Numbered from the stretch's first letter, positions 36,430 to 45,879 are shown. The stretch: DNA of 50,040 nt from Gammaproteobacteria bacterium (GCA_024639325.1 JAHEIO010000021.1:1-50040), one strand, 5' to 3'. The notes: generated by a model not told the origin, from the letters alone. Numbers and translations: made by a program.

Positions 36430-38454
36430 TCACGACTCCCGGTGATACAGGTGGCATCTGGCAGCGTGGTCCGCGGTCAGCCGTGCGATATCGGGATATC
36501 GATCCCTGCAAATCGGCAGCACCTTTTCGCAGCGTGGATGGAAATGACATCCACCGGGCGGATTGGCCGGTGAAGGCATGTCGCCACGAATATGCGAGAG
36601 GTGTCGCACCTGCTGCGGATCCGTGGTGGGCACGGCCGACAGAAGCGCCTGCGTGTAGGGATGCCTCGGATCGGAGAGAACGGTGTCGACGGGGCCGCAC
36701 TCGACGATTCGGCCGAGATACATGACCGCCAAGTCGTGGGCAAGGTAAGCCACGACGGACATATCGTGTGTAATGAACAGATAGGAGATGCCGTGGCGGT
36801 GCTGAAGTTCCTTGAGCAGATTCAGGATCTGTGCCTGAACCGATACATCCAGGGCACTGGTCGGTTCATCGCATACGATCAGCCTGGGATTGACGGCCAG
36901 CGCCCTCGCTATGGATATGCGCTGGCGCTGTCCTCCGGAAAATTCGTGGGGATAACGCTGTGCGCTGTCCGCGGGAAGCCCGACCTGTTCGAGCAGTTGC
37001 CCGGTCAGCCGGACCTTCGCTTCGGCGGAAAGGGTCGCGGATCGCGAACGCAACCCTTCACAGACGATATCGCCTACCAGCATTCTGGGATTCATCGACG
37101 AATAGGGGTCCTGGAAAATCACCTGCAATTCGGATCGTTTGTCCCGCAGCATACCGGCGCGCATGCTGGTCAACTCGGTGCCTTCGAACACGACTTTTCC
37201 CCCGCTCGGTCTTATCAACTGCAGGATCCCCTTGCCCGCGGTGGTCTTGCCACATCCCGATTCCCCGACCAGGGCGAGTGTCCTGCCGGTTGAAATGCTC
37301 ATATCGATTCCATCCACCGCCTTGACATGTCCTGTCACCCGGCCGAATATGCCCCGCCTTATGGGGAAATAGATTTTCAATCCACATACGGTCAACAGGT
37401 CCCCAGGCCGATCGTCCATCCCGGCCAGGGGCGGTGCTCTGTCCGTACGAATGTTCCCCTCCGTGGATGGGCGCGTATTCGCGTCTGCCCCGCTTGAATA
37501 CAAATGGCACGCCACCCGGCTGTCGTCCCGATCAGACCACGTCGGTTCACGCTCCCTGCACCTTGACCAGGCTCGTCGGCAACGGGGTTCGAAGCGGCAC
37601 CCGGCGAACTCCGACCGCAGGGAAGGAACGGCGCCCGGAATAACATCCAGTGTTTGTCCTCTCTTACCGATATCCGGCAGCGAGTCGAACAGTTTCTGAC
37701 TGTATGGGTGCAGCGGACTGGTAAAAAAGGTCGTTCGGTCGGCCTGTTCGACGATCTGCCCCGCATACATGACCGCCACCCGGTCCGCCAGCTGGTTGAC
37801 CACGCCAAGATCGTGCGTAATCAACAATACCGCCATTCCACGTGATTTCTGCAGACCGCGGATCAGGTCCAGTACCTGTGCCTGTATGGTGACGTCCAGT
37901 GCCGTTGTGGGCTCGTCCGCAATCAGCAGCCCGGGTTCATTGGCAAGCGCGATGGCGATCACCACCCGCTGATTCATGCCACCGGACAGCTGGTGCGGGT
38001 AAGCGTCGACCACTTTCGCCGGATCGGGTATGCCCACCGAGTCAAGCAGCTCCACAACGTCGTCGCGGATGCGCCGCGCGCTCCCTGCACGGGGCGTGCG
38101 CATGGCCTCGGCGATCTGCAGCCCGACTTTCACAACCGGATTCAGCGAGGTCATGGGCTCCTGAAATATCATTGACATTCCGGCGCCGCGTATCGCCCGC
38201 ATGCGGGCCTCCGGCAATGCCAGAATATTGATGCCGGCGAATCCTACGCTACCCCCGATGATACGCCCGGCCGCCGGCAACAGGCGCATCAGGGAAAGCG
38301 CGGTAATGGATTTTCCGCAGCCGGATTCACCCAGCAGGGCGAGTGTCTTGCCTTCACTTATGTCGAAGCTTATGCCGTCCACCGCCCGTACGGGATCTTC
38401 TGCGGCACCCAGGTAGGTTTTCAGCTGCTCGACGTGCAGGATCGTTTCGCCCAT
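36430..38454 (-). CDS. Fused dual ABC ATPase of a peptide-type importer (YejF-like)
   Basis: A 674-residue protein containing two complete oligopeptide-type ATPases in tandem, as in YejF or a DppD-DppF fusion. Two GESGCGK Walker A motifs and two signatures (LSGGMNQRVVIAIALA, FSGGQRQRISIARALA) are present with normal Walker B sites (LLIADEPTTALD, LIVCDEPTSALD). Each half ends in the oligopeptide C-terminal extension with four spaced cysteines (GCRFEPRC...C...C; GCHFHPRC...C...C), which in OppD-type proteins bind an iron-sulfur cluster. ATG 38454 shares its first base with the permease stop (TGATG). Confidence 0.93.
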   Translation of the reverse strand: MGETILHVEQLKTYLGAAEDPVRAVDGISFDISEGKTLALLGESGCGKSITALSLMRLLPAAGRIIGGSVGFAGINILALPEARMRAIRGAGMSMIFQEPMTSLNPVVKVGLQIAEAMRTPRAGSARRIRDDVVELLDSVGIPDPAKVVDAYPHQLSGGMNQRVVIAIALANEPGLLIADEPTTALDVTIQAQVLDLIRGLQKSRGMAVLLITHDLGVVNQLADRVAVMYAGQIVEQADRTTFFTSPLHPYSQKLFDSLPDIGKRGQTLDVIPGAVPSLRSEFAGCRFEPRCRRAWSRCREREPTWSDRDDSRVACHLYSSGADANTRPSTEGNIRTDRAPPLAGMDDRPGDLLTVCGLKIYFPIRRGIFGRVTGHVKAVDGIDMSISTGRTLALVGESGCGKTTAGKGILQLIRPSGGKVVFEGTELTSMRAGMLRDKRSELQVIFQDPYSSMNPRMLVGDIVCEGLRSRSATLSAEAKVRLTGQLLEQVGLPADSAQRYPHEFSGGQRQRISIARALAVNPRLIVCDEPTSALDVSVQAQILNLLKELQHRHGISYLFITHDMSVVAYLAHDLAVMYLGRIVECGPVDTVLSDPRHPYTQALLSAVPTTDPQQVRHLSHIRGDMPSPANPPGGCHFHPRCEKVLPICRDRYPDIARLTADHAARCHLYHRES

Positions 38455-39854
38455 CACCTTGATCTCAAACGCGGATCGAAGGCGTCCCGTACGGCATCGG
38501 AAAAAAGGTTGGCGGCCAGGACCAGGGAAAACATGAAAATGAAAGCGGCCGCAAGGGACCACCAGACAATCGGTTCTCGCGCCATTTCGAGGCGTGCGCT
38601 GTTGATCATGTTGCCCCAGCTGTGGGTGGTGGGATCGACACCGATCTGCACATAGGACAGCACGGCTTCAGCCAGTACCAAACCGCTGAAATCCAGGACC
38701 ACGGTAATCAGTACGATATGCATTACGTTTGGCAGAATATGGCGGCCTATGATGGCGAAATGGCCCGCTCCCAGGGCCCTGGCGGATTGGACGTAGTCGA
38801 CTTCCCGCAGCTTGAGTGATTCCGCACGCAGATATCTGCACAGACCCGTCCAGCTGGTAACGCCGAGGATCAGGCACAGGAACAGCAGCCTCAAATCCGC
38901 ACGCTCCGCCACACTGGCGAATTCCGCGGCATGATTGTCCAGGTAGACCTGCAGCATGAGAATCGCGGCGGCAATCAACAGCACGCTCGGTATGGAATTC
39001 AACGTGGTGTACAAGTACTGGATCACATCGTCCACCCACCGGCCGAAGTAACCAGCCATCAGCCCCAGCACGACTGCGAGAGGCAGCATGACAAGCGTTG
39101 TCAGGGTGCCGATCACCAGCCCCGTTCTTATGCTCTTGAGGGCCTGATAGAACACGTCGTCGCCGACTTTATCGGTGCCCAGGATATGATAATAGCCGGA
39201 CAGGGCCAACGCCGCCCACGCCACGATCATCACGACTAACAGGGTCACCAGCATTGCGCGCCAGTTCACGGCATTGCGCTGTACGAACATCGCCCGCAGG
39301 CTAGAGCGTACGCGTACGCCGTTTCTCCGGCCCATGACGACGGCCAGAATCAGACATATCAGACCCCACGCTGCCGTTGCCTTTATCCCGGCGCCGAAAG
39401 CGATGGAAGCGATATCCATATTCCTGTCATCGGGATTGGACAAATGTGCACCGCCATGAAACAGCCGAGGATACTGCCGAGACCGTGTACCGTCAGATCC
39501 CTCGACCGTTTCCCTGCTGTAAAGATGGAGTGCGAAGGGCGCCGAGTATGTCTTCTCGCTTCGTTCACGCAAACCGGAAACCAGTTTGTCGAAGACGCTC
39601 AGCGCCTCGCCGGAGTACCGTGTTTCCGCAGCGTTTTCCGCGTGATGGGACAGCGGGCGATAGTGGATGGAGTCGAGGAGACCGATTCCCACATACACCA
39701 GCAGCACGACCAGAGCACTCATCGCCACGCCGCTTCGGGCGACCTCGCGCCAGGGTGCACGGAGATGTTCCCTGCGCGAGGCGTGCAGCGCGAACAGGGT
39801 GGCCAGCGTCACCAGAAGAAAGATCAGTATATCCGTCCAGAACAGAACCAGCAC
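38454..39854 (-). CDS. ABC permease (OppC/YejE-like) with extra N-terminal module
   Basis: A 466-residue inner-membrane permease. The C-terminal 280 residues are a standard BPD permease domain with the coupling loop ESLKLREVDYVQSARALGAG and RHILPNVMHIVLI. Before that come two extra helices (about 5-25 and 42-62), a periplasmic stretch of some 100 residues including PALHLYSRE-like and PRLFHGG segments, and another helix. OppC/DppC proteins are usually near 300 residues, so about 150 residues are additional. The start is taken as GTG 39854, 15 bp after the first permease; the longer open frame across that gene is a shadow. Confidence 0.88.
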   Translation of the reverse strand: MLVLFWTDILIFLLVTLATLFALHASRREHLRAPWREVARSGVAMSALVVLLVYVGIGLLDSIHYRPLSHHAENAAETRYSGEALSVFDKLVSGLRERSEKTYSAPFALHLYSRETVEGSDGTRSRQYPRLFHGGAHLSNPDDRNMDIASIAFGAGIKATAAWGLICLILAVVMGRRNGVRVRSSLRAMFVQRNAVNWRAMLVTLLVVMIVAWAALALSGYYHILGTDKVGDDVFYQALKSIRTGLVIGTLTTLVMLPLAVVLGLMAGYFGRWVDDVIQYLYTTLNSIPSVLLIAAAILMLQVYLDNHAAEFASVAERADLRLLFLCLILGVTSWTGLCRYLRAESLKLREVDYVQSARALGAGHFAIIGRHILPNVMHIVLITVVLDFSGLVLAEAVLSYVQIGVDPTTHSWGNMINSARLEMAREPIVWWSLAAAFIFMFSLVLAANLFSDAVRDAFDPRLRSR

Positions 39855-39868
39855 TTTTCGACCAACCC

Positions 39869-40846
39869 CTATCTCAGTGAAACCCGCGGATCGACCAGGG
39901 CATAGGAGATATCCGTCAGCAGCAATCCAACGATGTACAGTACCGAGCCCAGGAAAACCATGGCACGCACGATGGCGAAATCCTGGCGTTGAATCCCCTC
40001 GATCGTGTAGCTGCCCAGACCGGGTATGCCGAAGAAAGATTCGGTGATCAGGCTGCCCATGAACAGCAATGGCAGCAATACGACAATGCCGGTGAGGATG
40101 GGTATCAAAGCGTTTCTCAGCACGTGCCGGAACAGCACCCTGCCCTCCCGCAACCCTTTCGCGCGTGCGGTCCTGACGTAGTCTTTCTCGATCTCCTCGA
40201 GGAATATGGTTCTGTACCAGCGCGTGCCCGTACCGATGCCGCCAATTATTCCGATGATGACGGGCAGAATGAGGAACTTGAACGCGTCGATGCCGGTGTC
40301 GTATCCGGAGATTGGCACGAGATGCAGCAGCTTGCTGAACAGAAACTGCCCGCCGATGATATAGAAGAGTGTCGAGACGGAAAGCAGGATCACACAAATT
40401 ATGACGCCCCAGAAATCGATGTAGGTCGCGCGGAAAAATGCGATGAGCAGGGCAAACGTGATGTTCAGCAATACGCCCAACAGCAGCGTCGGCAGCGCTA
40501 TTGCAAGACTTGGCCACATTCTCTGGCTGATGTCGTGACCGATGTCACGGCCGCTGTCGGACTGGCCGAAATCGAACAGGAACAACCTGATGGATTTTTC
40601 GAAGAAAATCGTCTGCGTAATTTTGCCGAATCCCTCCTCGTTGTCGTTGAGAACAACGGGTTTGTGATAGCCGTGGGATTTCTTCCAGGTTTGAATCGCT
40701 TCTTCCGTCACCCTCCTGTCGCCGAGCTGTGAGCGGGCAATGTCGTCGGGACTGTTGACCACAAAGAACAATACGAACGTGAGCAGGTTGACCCCGATCA
40801 GGATCGGGATCGCGTACAGGATCCGGCGAATGAGATAGGCGCTCAC
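39869..40846 (-). CDS. ABC permease (OppB/YejB-like)
   Basis: A 325-residue inner-membrane permease of the DppB/OppB type. The N-terminal helix follows SAYLIRRILYAIP (typical RRxxxxIP opening). A periplasmic segment mentions DDIARSQLGDRRVTEEAI and several helices follow. The coupling loop is DYVRTARAKGLREGRVLFRHVLRNALIP. Its GTG start overlaps the stop of the binding-protein gene as GTGA, so translation is coupled. Forms a heterodimer with the second permease. Confidence 0.92.
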   Translation of the reverse strand: MSAYLIRRILYAIPILIGVNLLTFVLFFVVNSPDDIARSQLGDRRVTEEAIQTWKKSHGYHKPVVLNDNEEGFGKITQTIFFEKSIRLFLFDFGQSDSGRDIGHDISQRMWPSLAIALPTLLLGVLLNITFALLIAFFRATYIDFWGVIICVILLSVSTLFYIIGGQFLFSKLLHLVPISGYDTGIDAFKFLILPVIIGIIGGIGTGTRWYRTIFLEEIEKDYVRTARAKGLREGRVLFRHVLRNALIPILTGIVVLLPLLFMGSLITESFFGIPGLGSYTIEGIQRQDFAIVRAMVFLGSVLYIVGLLLTDISYALVDPRVSLR

Positions 40847-43017
40847 CGTGCCGTTACCCGCTCCCTGCGCCGGTAGCTCACCACCGCTGGGATGAGGCTG
40901 AGCCCCAGCAGGCCGGCGGCAATCCATACCGGCCACAACACGGGCTGGTTCCAGGCCGCCGTCGATGCCTCGCGCAGTTGAGGGTCGATGCGGATGTACT
41001 TGAGCGTGTTGTTGGCCATGGTATTGGGCTTGATGTTGTGGACCCATCCATGATGGAGTGAAAATTTCTTCGGATGGAAACCCCAAATCCACGGTGCGTC
41101 TCTGCGTGCGACATCGACCATCTCATCGATCAGCGCCTGCCTCTGCGGCCCGTTGTCCATGTTCTTCACCTCCATGAACAAACGGTCGAACTGCGGATTC
41201 TGGTAGTTGCTCGCGTTCTCTCCGTTGTGTTTTGCCTTTGCATTGGGGCCGTAGAGCAGAAAAAGAAAATTCTCCGGATCCGGGTAGTCCGCGTTCCATC
41301 CCCAGAAGAAGATCTCGCCGGTACCTTTCAGCATTTTCTCGCGGAAACGATTGTAATCCGTAGATCTCACGATGAGCTGGATACCAAGCTTTTTGAATTG
41401 CTTTCGCATCCAGTTCAGTCGCGCTTTATCGTCCGGTCCCCGGCTCACCGCCTCGAAATGCAGCGACAAGGATTCGCCGGATGACTGGTCGATGCCCCCC
41501 GCATAGCCGGCTTCGATCATCAGCCCGAGCGCATCCTCCAGGGATTTACGGACGGGCCTGCCGTCCACCCAGTCATATACATAGGGGTTGATGCCCGCCT
41601 CTCCCGAACGGGCTCCAAAAATTCCCGGCGGCACCGGACCCTGAGCCGCTACACCGCGGCCGTTTGCAAAAATCGAGATGAACTCCTCGAAATCGACGGC
41701 GATGGATATCGCCCTGCGAAGCTTTCTGGCCGAATCGCCGTCGCCTCCAATCACGTCGTCCAGCATATTGAAGCCCATGTAGTAGGTACTGGTTTCGACC
41801 GATGTGGACAGACTCATCCCCCGTTCACTCATATTCTCTGTCAGCACCGCCTCGCCCTGGCCCGTGAAGGTCACCGCCTGATCGAAACTGTCCGAGCCGA
41901 TGCCCGAATCATCGAAATACCCCTGCAGGAACTTGTTCCAGCGGGGGATGGACTCTTTTTCAAGGCTATACACCGCACGGTCCACGAACGGCATTATCCT
42001 GCCTGCATCCGCCAGCAGGCCAAGGCCAATGTCATCCGGACTACCGTCCGCGGGAAACGCTTCTCCCCGAAAATACGGATTACGCCGCATCACCATGCGC
42101 AGGTTCGGATTGTTTTCCGCCAGGTAGAACGGGCCGGTGCCGACGGGATACCAGTCGAGCGTTATGTTTCTTGCCGCCATGCCGGGTTGCGAGTAGAACT
42201 TTTCGGCTTCCCAGGGCATCGGTGCAAAAAAGGGCATGGCCTGCCAGAACAGAAACTGCGGATACTTGCCTTGAATTCGGATTCGATAGGTGTGGCGGTC
42301 GAGCACTTCGGCGCCGGTTAGGGTGTAATCACGCAGGTCGACAAAAGAATCCGAAGAGGTGTCCTCCAACGTTCGTTCAAGAGAACTCCTTAATTCGTCA
42401 AAGCCCACGATGTACTGGGCCATGAGACCGGAGATGGGGCTGTGACGCCTGGGATCTGCAATTCTCTTGATCTGGTAGACGAAATCTTCCGCCGTCAATT
42501 CGCGCGTACCATTGAACCCGAAGTCGGCCAGGGAATGGATGTCACCGAGGTCGCCGGGGCCGAGATCGTGAAATCGATATCTGCCATCGTCCCGGGTGGC
42601 CAGCGCGGGGTGCGGTTGATAGCGAACACCCTGCTTGACTCTGAACTCGTAAACGGTGTACGCCACCTGGCCGGACGGTAAATCGTGTAAAGTTTCCTGT
42701 CCGGCCGCGTCGACGTATCGAATCGACGGCATGCCATCGCTGACCAGTGGAACCAGCATGTACGGGCGTTCGAGATAGTGATATTGCAAAGGCGGTTCAT
42801 AGATCTGGGCAACAAACACATATTCGTCCGAACTGTAGGAACGGGCGGGATCGAGGTGCTTGGGTCTTTCCCGGAAAGAGGAAAAGAACACGTTGGAGGC
42901 GTGGTCGGACTGCGGGTAGGGGTTGTTCCAGGATGCCTGTGCATCCCCGGCTGCACAACATAATTGGACCAGACCGACCAAGGCGGCTTTTGACAGAAAT
43001 TTCGGGATGTTATACAA
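40843..43017 (-). CDS. Family 5 ABC substrate-binding protein with C-terminal membrane anchor
   Basis: A 724-residue periplasmic peptide-type binding protein (SBP_bac_5). An N-terminal signal peptide ends near AGDAQA. The ligand domain includes RPKHLDPARSYSSDE, TAEDFVYQIKRIADP, a WYPVGTGPFYLAENNP core and NWMRKQFKKLGIQLIVRSTD. It is larger than E. coli YejA (about 600). The last 30 residues, PVLWPVWIAAGLLGLSLIPA then a basic tail, look like a membrane helix, so the protein may stay anchored at its C-terminus. The only plausible start is a TTG with a weak ribosome site. First gene of the 8.4-kb minus-strand unit. Confidence 0.9.
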   Translation of the reverse strand: MYNIPKFLSKAALVGLVQLCCAAGDAQASWNNPYPQSDHASNVFFSSFRERPKHLDPARSYSSDEYVFVAQIYEPPLQYHYLERPYMLVPLVSDGMPSIRYVDAAGQETLHDLPSGQVAYTVYEFRVKQGVRYQPHPALATRDDGRYRFHDLGPGDLGDIHSLADFGFNGTRELTAEDFVYQIKRIADPRRHSPISGLMAQYIVGFDELRSSLERTLEDTSSDSFVDLRDYTLTGAEVLDRHTYRIRIQGKYPQFLFWQAMPFFAPMPWEAEKFYSQPGMAARNITLDWYPVGTGPFYLAENNPNLRMVMRRNPYFRGEAFPADGSPDDIGLGLLADAGRIMPFVDRAVYSLEKESIPRWNKFLQGYFDDSGIGSDSFDQAVTFTGQGEAVLTENMSERGMSLSTSVETSTYYMGFNMLDDVIGGDGDSARKLRRAISIAVDFEEFISIFANGRGVAAQGPVPPGIFGARSGEAGINPYVYDWVDGRPVRKSLEDALGLMIEAGYAGGIDQSSGESLSLHFEAVSRGPDDKARLNWMRKQFKKLGIQLIVRSTDYNRFREKMLKGTGEIFFWGWNADYPDPENFLFLLYGPNAKAKHNGENASNYQNPQFDRLFMEVKNMDNGPQRQALIDEMVDVARRDAPWIWGFHPKKFSLHHGWVHNIKPNTMANNTLKYIRIDPQLREASTAAWNQPVLWPVWIAAGLLGLSLIPAVVSYRRRERVTAR

Positions 43018-43087
43018 GAGAGTTTATCCAGAGATCGTGATTATAGCCTCCGATATTTTTCATTCATAACGAGTAGCGAGAAGAACA

Positions 43088-43882
43088 ATGGGATTTATGA
43101 CCGGCAAACGTGCATTGATCGTAGGTGTGGCCAGTGAACGGTCGATTGCCTGGGGAATAGCGAAGGCCATGCACAGGGAAGGCGCCCAGCTGGCGTTGAC
43201 CTACCAGACGGAAAAGCTCAAATCCCGCGTCGACAAGTGTGCCGCCATGGTCGATAGCGATCTCGTTCTGCCTCTGGATGTCTGTGACGATGAGCAGATC
43301 GAGGATGTTTTCAGCCAACTCGGACATCGTTGGGATGGAATGGACTGCATCGTGCACTGCGTTGCTTACGCGCCACGAGAAGAGCTGGCAGGCTCCTACC
43401 TCGACGCGGTAACGCGGGAAGGGTTCCGCACCGCGCATGACGTCAGTTCCTACAGCTTTTCCGCGCTTGCGAAAGCAGGTAGAGGGATGATGTCGGGTCG
43501 ACCGGCGTCGCTTCTGACGCTGTCCTACATTGGCGCCGTTCGTGCCCTCCCCGGCTACAACGTCATGGGGCTGGCCAAGGCCAGCCTGGAAGCCAACGTC
43601 CGCTACATGGCACAGAGTCTTGGCCCCGAGGGAATCCGCGTCAACGCCATTTCGGCCGGCCCGATAAAGACCCTGGCCGCGGCCGGCATCGGCGGATTCA
43701 AAAAAATGATGCAATACTACGAGAAAATTGTGCCGCTGGGACGGGGTGTGACGATCGATGAGGTCGGCAACACCGCGGCTTTTCTGTGCTCCGACCTGGC
43801 ATCCGGCATTACCGGCGAGATCACCTACGTCGATGCGGGATTCAATATGATGGGAATGAGCGAACGATTGATGTCGGAATGA
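43088..43882 (+). CDS. fabI: Enoyl-ACP reductase FabI
   Basis: A 264-residue NADH-dependent enoyl-[acyl-carrier-protein] reductase, last step of fatty-acid elongation. It has the cofactor-binding [18 protein letters not shown] and the active-site pair Y147/Y157 and K164 (YNVMGLAK, the Y-x6-K pattern). [16 protein letters not shown] forms the substrate-binding loop and [16 protein letters not shown] the C-terminal strand. It lies divergently from the ABC operon. Adjacent to ppiD in the same order as recalled for Pseudomonas. The residue equivalent to E. coli Gly93 is alanine, a natural variant. Confidence 0.97.
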   Translation: MGFMTGKRALIVGVASERSIAWGIAKAMHREGAQLALTYQTEKLKSRVDKCAAMVDSDLVLPLDVCDDEQIEDVFSQLGHRWDGMDCIVHCVAYAPREELAGSYLDAVTREGFRTAHDVSSYSFSALAKAGRGMMSGRPASLLTLSYIGAVRALPGYNVMGLAKASLEANVRYMAQSLGPEGIRVNAISAGPIKTLAAAGIGGFKKMMQYYEKIVPLGRGVTIDEVGNTAAFLCSDLASGITGEITYVDAGFNMMGMSERLMSE

Positions 43883-43893
43883 ATTACCGGCTT

Positions 43894-43972
43894 TGAACAC
43901 CGGGCTAGCCTGCATTTCTCACCAGGATCCCGAGCGATGGCGCAGGACAGGTACCGATGAACGCCGGGCTAG
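43894..43972 (+). repeat. Dispersed repeat, copy B (tandem-type 64-bp unit)
   Basis: TGAACACCGGGCTAG at 43894-43908 recurs 64 bp later as TGAACGCCGGGCTAG at 43958-43972. Between them lies CCTGCATTTCTCACCAGGAT and a tail shared with copy C. The second copy of the motif contains the ppiD stop codon (CTA on this strand). Sits in the fabI/ppiD convergent gap and might affect mRNA 3' ends. Confidence 0.8.
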
Positions 43973-45879
43973 AGGTTCTCCTCGAAGATCTCGATTTTTG
44001 CCGAATCGCGCAGACCCTTCTGATAGCTGGCGAAATAATCGACGCCTCTGCGCCTTGCAAGCGAATTTTCGATCTGCTCTACGGTTGATTCATCAGCGGC
44101 GCCCGCATCTCCTGACTGGACTTCTTTCAATCGATACAGCACGTAGCTGCCGTCCGCGACCGTAACGCTGCCATAGGTTGGCGCAGAGCCGGGAGGTTCG
44201 GCTCTGAATATTTCTTTCGCGACAATCAACGATGTATCCGGATTCGCCATCAGTCTTGTCTGAATGGATTCCTTGGATGTCAGTTGGTTGTCGGCAATGA
44301 TCGAATCCCAGTCAGCCCCGTCCCGCAGCTCCACGAGCAGTTGGTCCCCGGATTCGGCTGTCTTTTTACGCGCCTTTTCCTGACGGATGGATTCTTCGAT
44401 ATCTGCCTGTACATCGGTCAGCGGCTTCACCGCCGCGGGTCGACTGTCGAGTTTACGCAACGCCACCAGCGTATTGAGGTCCAGTTCAATGACCTCGCTG
44501 TTCAGGTTTTCGACATAGACGTCATCGCTGAATGCGGTCTCTCTGACCAACCCGCTGTCTGCTATTCCAGCGCCCGAATCCAGGGAGAACCAGTCGGTTT
44601 CGCGCAGTTCCAGATCCAGTTCCTCGACGACGGCATCCAGAGACTCGGGCTGTTCGAATACGAGATTTCGGAACGTTTCCGCACGATCCACGAACAGCCC
44701 CTCCGCCACTCTCTGCTTCTCTTCTTCGATGATTTCATCGCGAACTTCATCCAGTTCCTTGCCTTTTTCGGATTCCAGACCGGTGAGCTTGATCACGTGA
44801 AAGCCATAGCGCGTCTTGATCGGATCACTGACTTCGTCCTCGCGCATTGAAAACAGCGCGTCCTCGAAAGGTTTGACCATGAGTCCCCTTTCTATCAGCC
44901 CGAGATCACCGCCCATGGCGGCGGAGCCGGGGTCCTCGGAGTGGGCCTTGGCCAGTTCGGCGAAATCCTCTCCGCCTCTGGCCCTTTCGGCGAGTTCGGC
45001 GGCTCTTTCCCGGGCAGCCCGGACCGATTCGTCATCCGCATCGCCGCTCACGGTAATCAGAATGTGGCTGGCTGTTCGCTGCTCCGCGGTTTTGTACAAA
45101 TCCTTATTGCTTTCATAGAAACGTTCGACGTCTTCTTCTGAAATATCCACGTCCTTTGACAGGTCTTCAACGGACAGCTGAATATACTGGATCTTGATCA
45201 TCTCAGGAGACTCGTAGCGCTCAAGGTTTTCCTCGTAGTAGGCTTCTATCTCTTCACTGCTGACTTCGATATCCGTCAAATAGATCTCCGGTTCGAGTGT
45301 AGCGTGATCGAACACCCGTGTTTCCTGGGTTAGTGCCAGCAGGTTTTGCTGATCCGTTTTCGTAACGATGGCGGAATTGCTGAGTCCGTCTCTCATTTGC
45401 TGCAGAACGAACTCGTCGCGCAGGTATGACTCGTAGCCCGCCTTGGTCAGACCCCTGCTTATCAACTGCTGTTGATAAAGGCCGGCGTCGAATTGGCCGT
45501 TCTGTTGAAATTGCGGCGATGTGGTAATGAAACCGGCGAGCTGCTCGTCGCTCACGCGGTAGCCGGCGCTTTCCGCGTCCTGGTCCAGAAGTCGACGATT
45601 GATCAGATCGTCGATAACCGCGTTTCGAAACTCGGGGCTGTTTACGATGTCCGCATCAAATTGACTGCCCATCACTCGGCGCGCGATGTTTCTGCGCTCC
45701 TCCAGCGCGGTGCGATATTGCTGCTGGTCGATTTCCTCACCATTGACCACGACCACATTGAGCGACGCGCCGCCCGCGAAATATTCGTTGATGCCCCACA
45801 ATACGAATGGAATGGATATTATGATAACGATTATCCACGCGATCCAGCCGGTTGCGCGTTCCCTGATTTCAGTCAGCAT
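43969..45879 (-). CDS. ppiD: Periplasmic folding chaperone PpiD
   Basis: A 636-residue membrane-anchored chaperone of the SurA/PpiD type. A short cytoplasmic start is followed by one helix (about 12-34), then a SurA_N-like chaperone region and a parvulin domain around residues 265-360 (ASHILITVSGDA, AKAHSEDPGSAAMGGDLGLIERG, YGFHVIKLTG). A C-terminal domain runs to the end. PpiD acts at the exit of SecYEG on emerging outer-membrane proteins. Placement downstream of hupB and the tRNAs is the classical lon-hupB-ppiD order. Confidence 0.95.
   Translation of the reverse strand: MLTEIRERATGWIAWIIVIIISIPFVLWGINEYFAGGASLNVVVVNGEEIDQQQYRTALEERRNIARRVMGSQFDADIVNSPEFRNAVIDDLINRRLLDQDAESAGYRVSDEQLAGFITTSPQFQQNGQFDAGLYQQQLISRGLTKAGYESYLRDEFVLQQMRDGLSNSAIVTKTDQQNLLALTQETRVFDHATLEPEIYLTDIEVSSEEIEAYYEENLERYESPEMIKIQYIQLSVEDLSKDVDISEEDVERFYESNKDLYKTAEQRTASHILITVSGDADDESVRAARERAAELAERARGGEDFAELAKAHSEDPGSAAMGGDLGLIERGLMVKPFEDALFSMREDEVSDPIKTRYGFHVIKLTGLESEKGKELDEVRDEIIEEEKQRVAEGLFVDRAETFRNLVFEQPESLDAVVEELDLELRETDWFSLDSGAGIADSGLVRETAFSDDVYVENLNSEVIELDLNTLVALRKLDSRPAAVKPLTDVQADIEESIRQEKARKKTAESGDQLLVELRDGADWDSIIADNQLTSKESIQTRLMANPDTSLIVAKEIFRAEPPGSAPTYGSVTVADGSYVLYRLKEVQSGDAGAADESTVEQIENSLARRRGVDYFASYQKGLRDSAKIEIFEENL

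Noticed and set aside
38454-40517. A 687-codon frame that looks like two fused permeases.
   Set aside because: The upstream third is antisense-free shadow of the first permease in another frame; a GTG at 39854 just after the first permease stop gives a sensible start.
43355-43380. FabI has alanine where E. coli has Gly93, a triclosan/diazaborine-resistance position.
   Set aside because: Alanine occurs naturally at this site in sensitive FabI proteins such as that of Staphylococcus aureus, so no resistance can be inferred.
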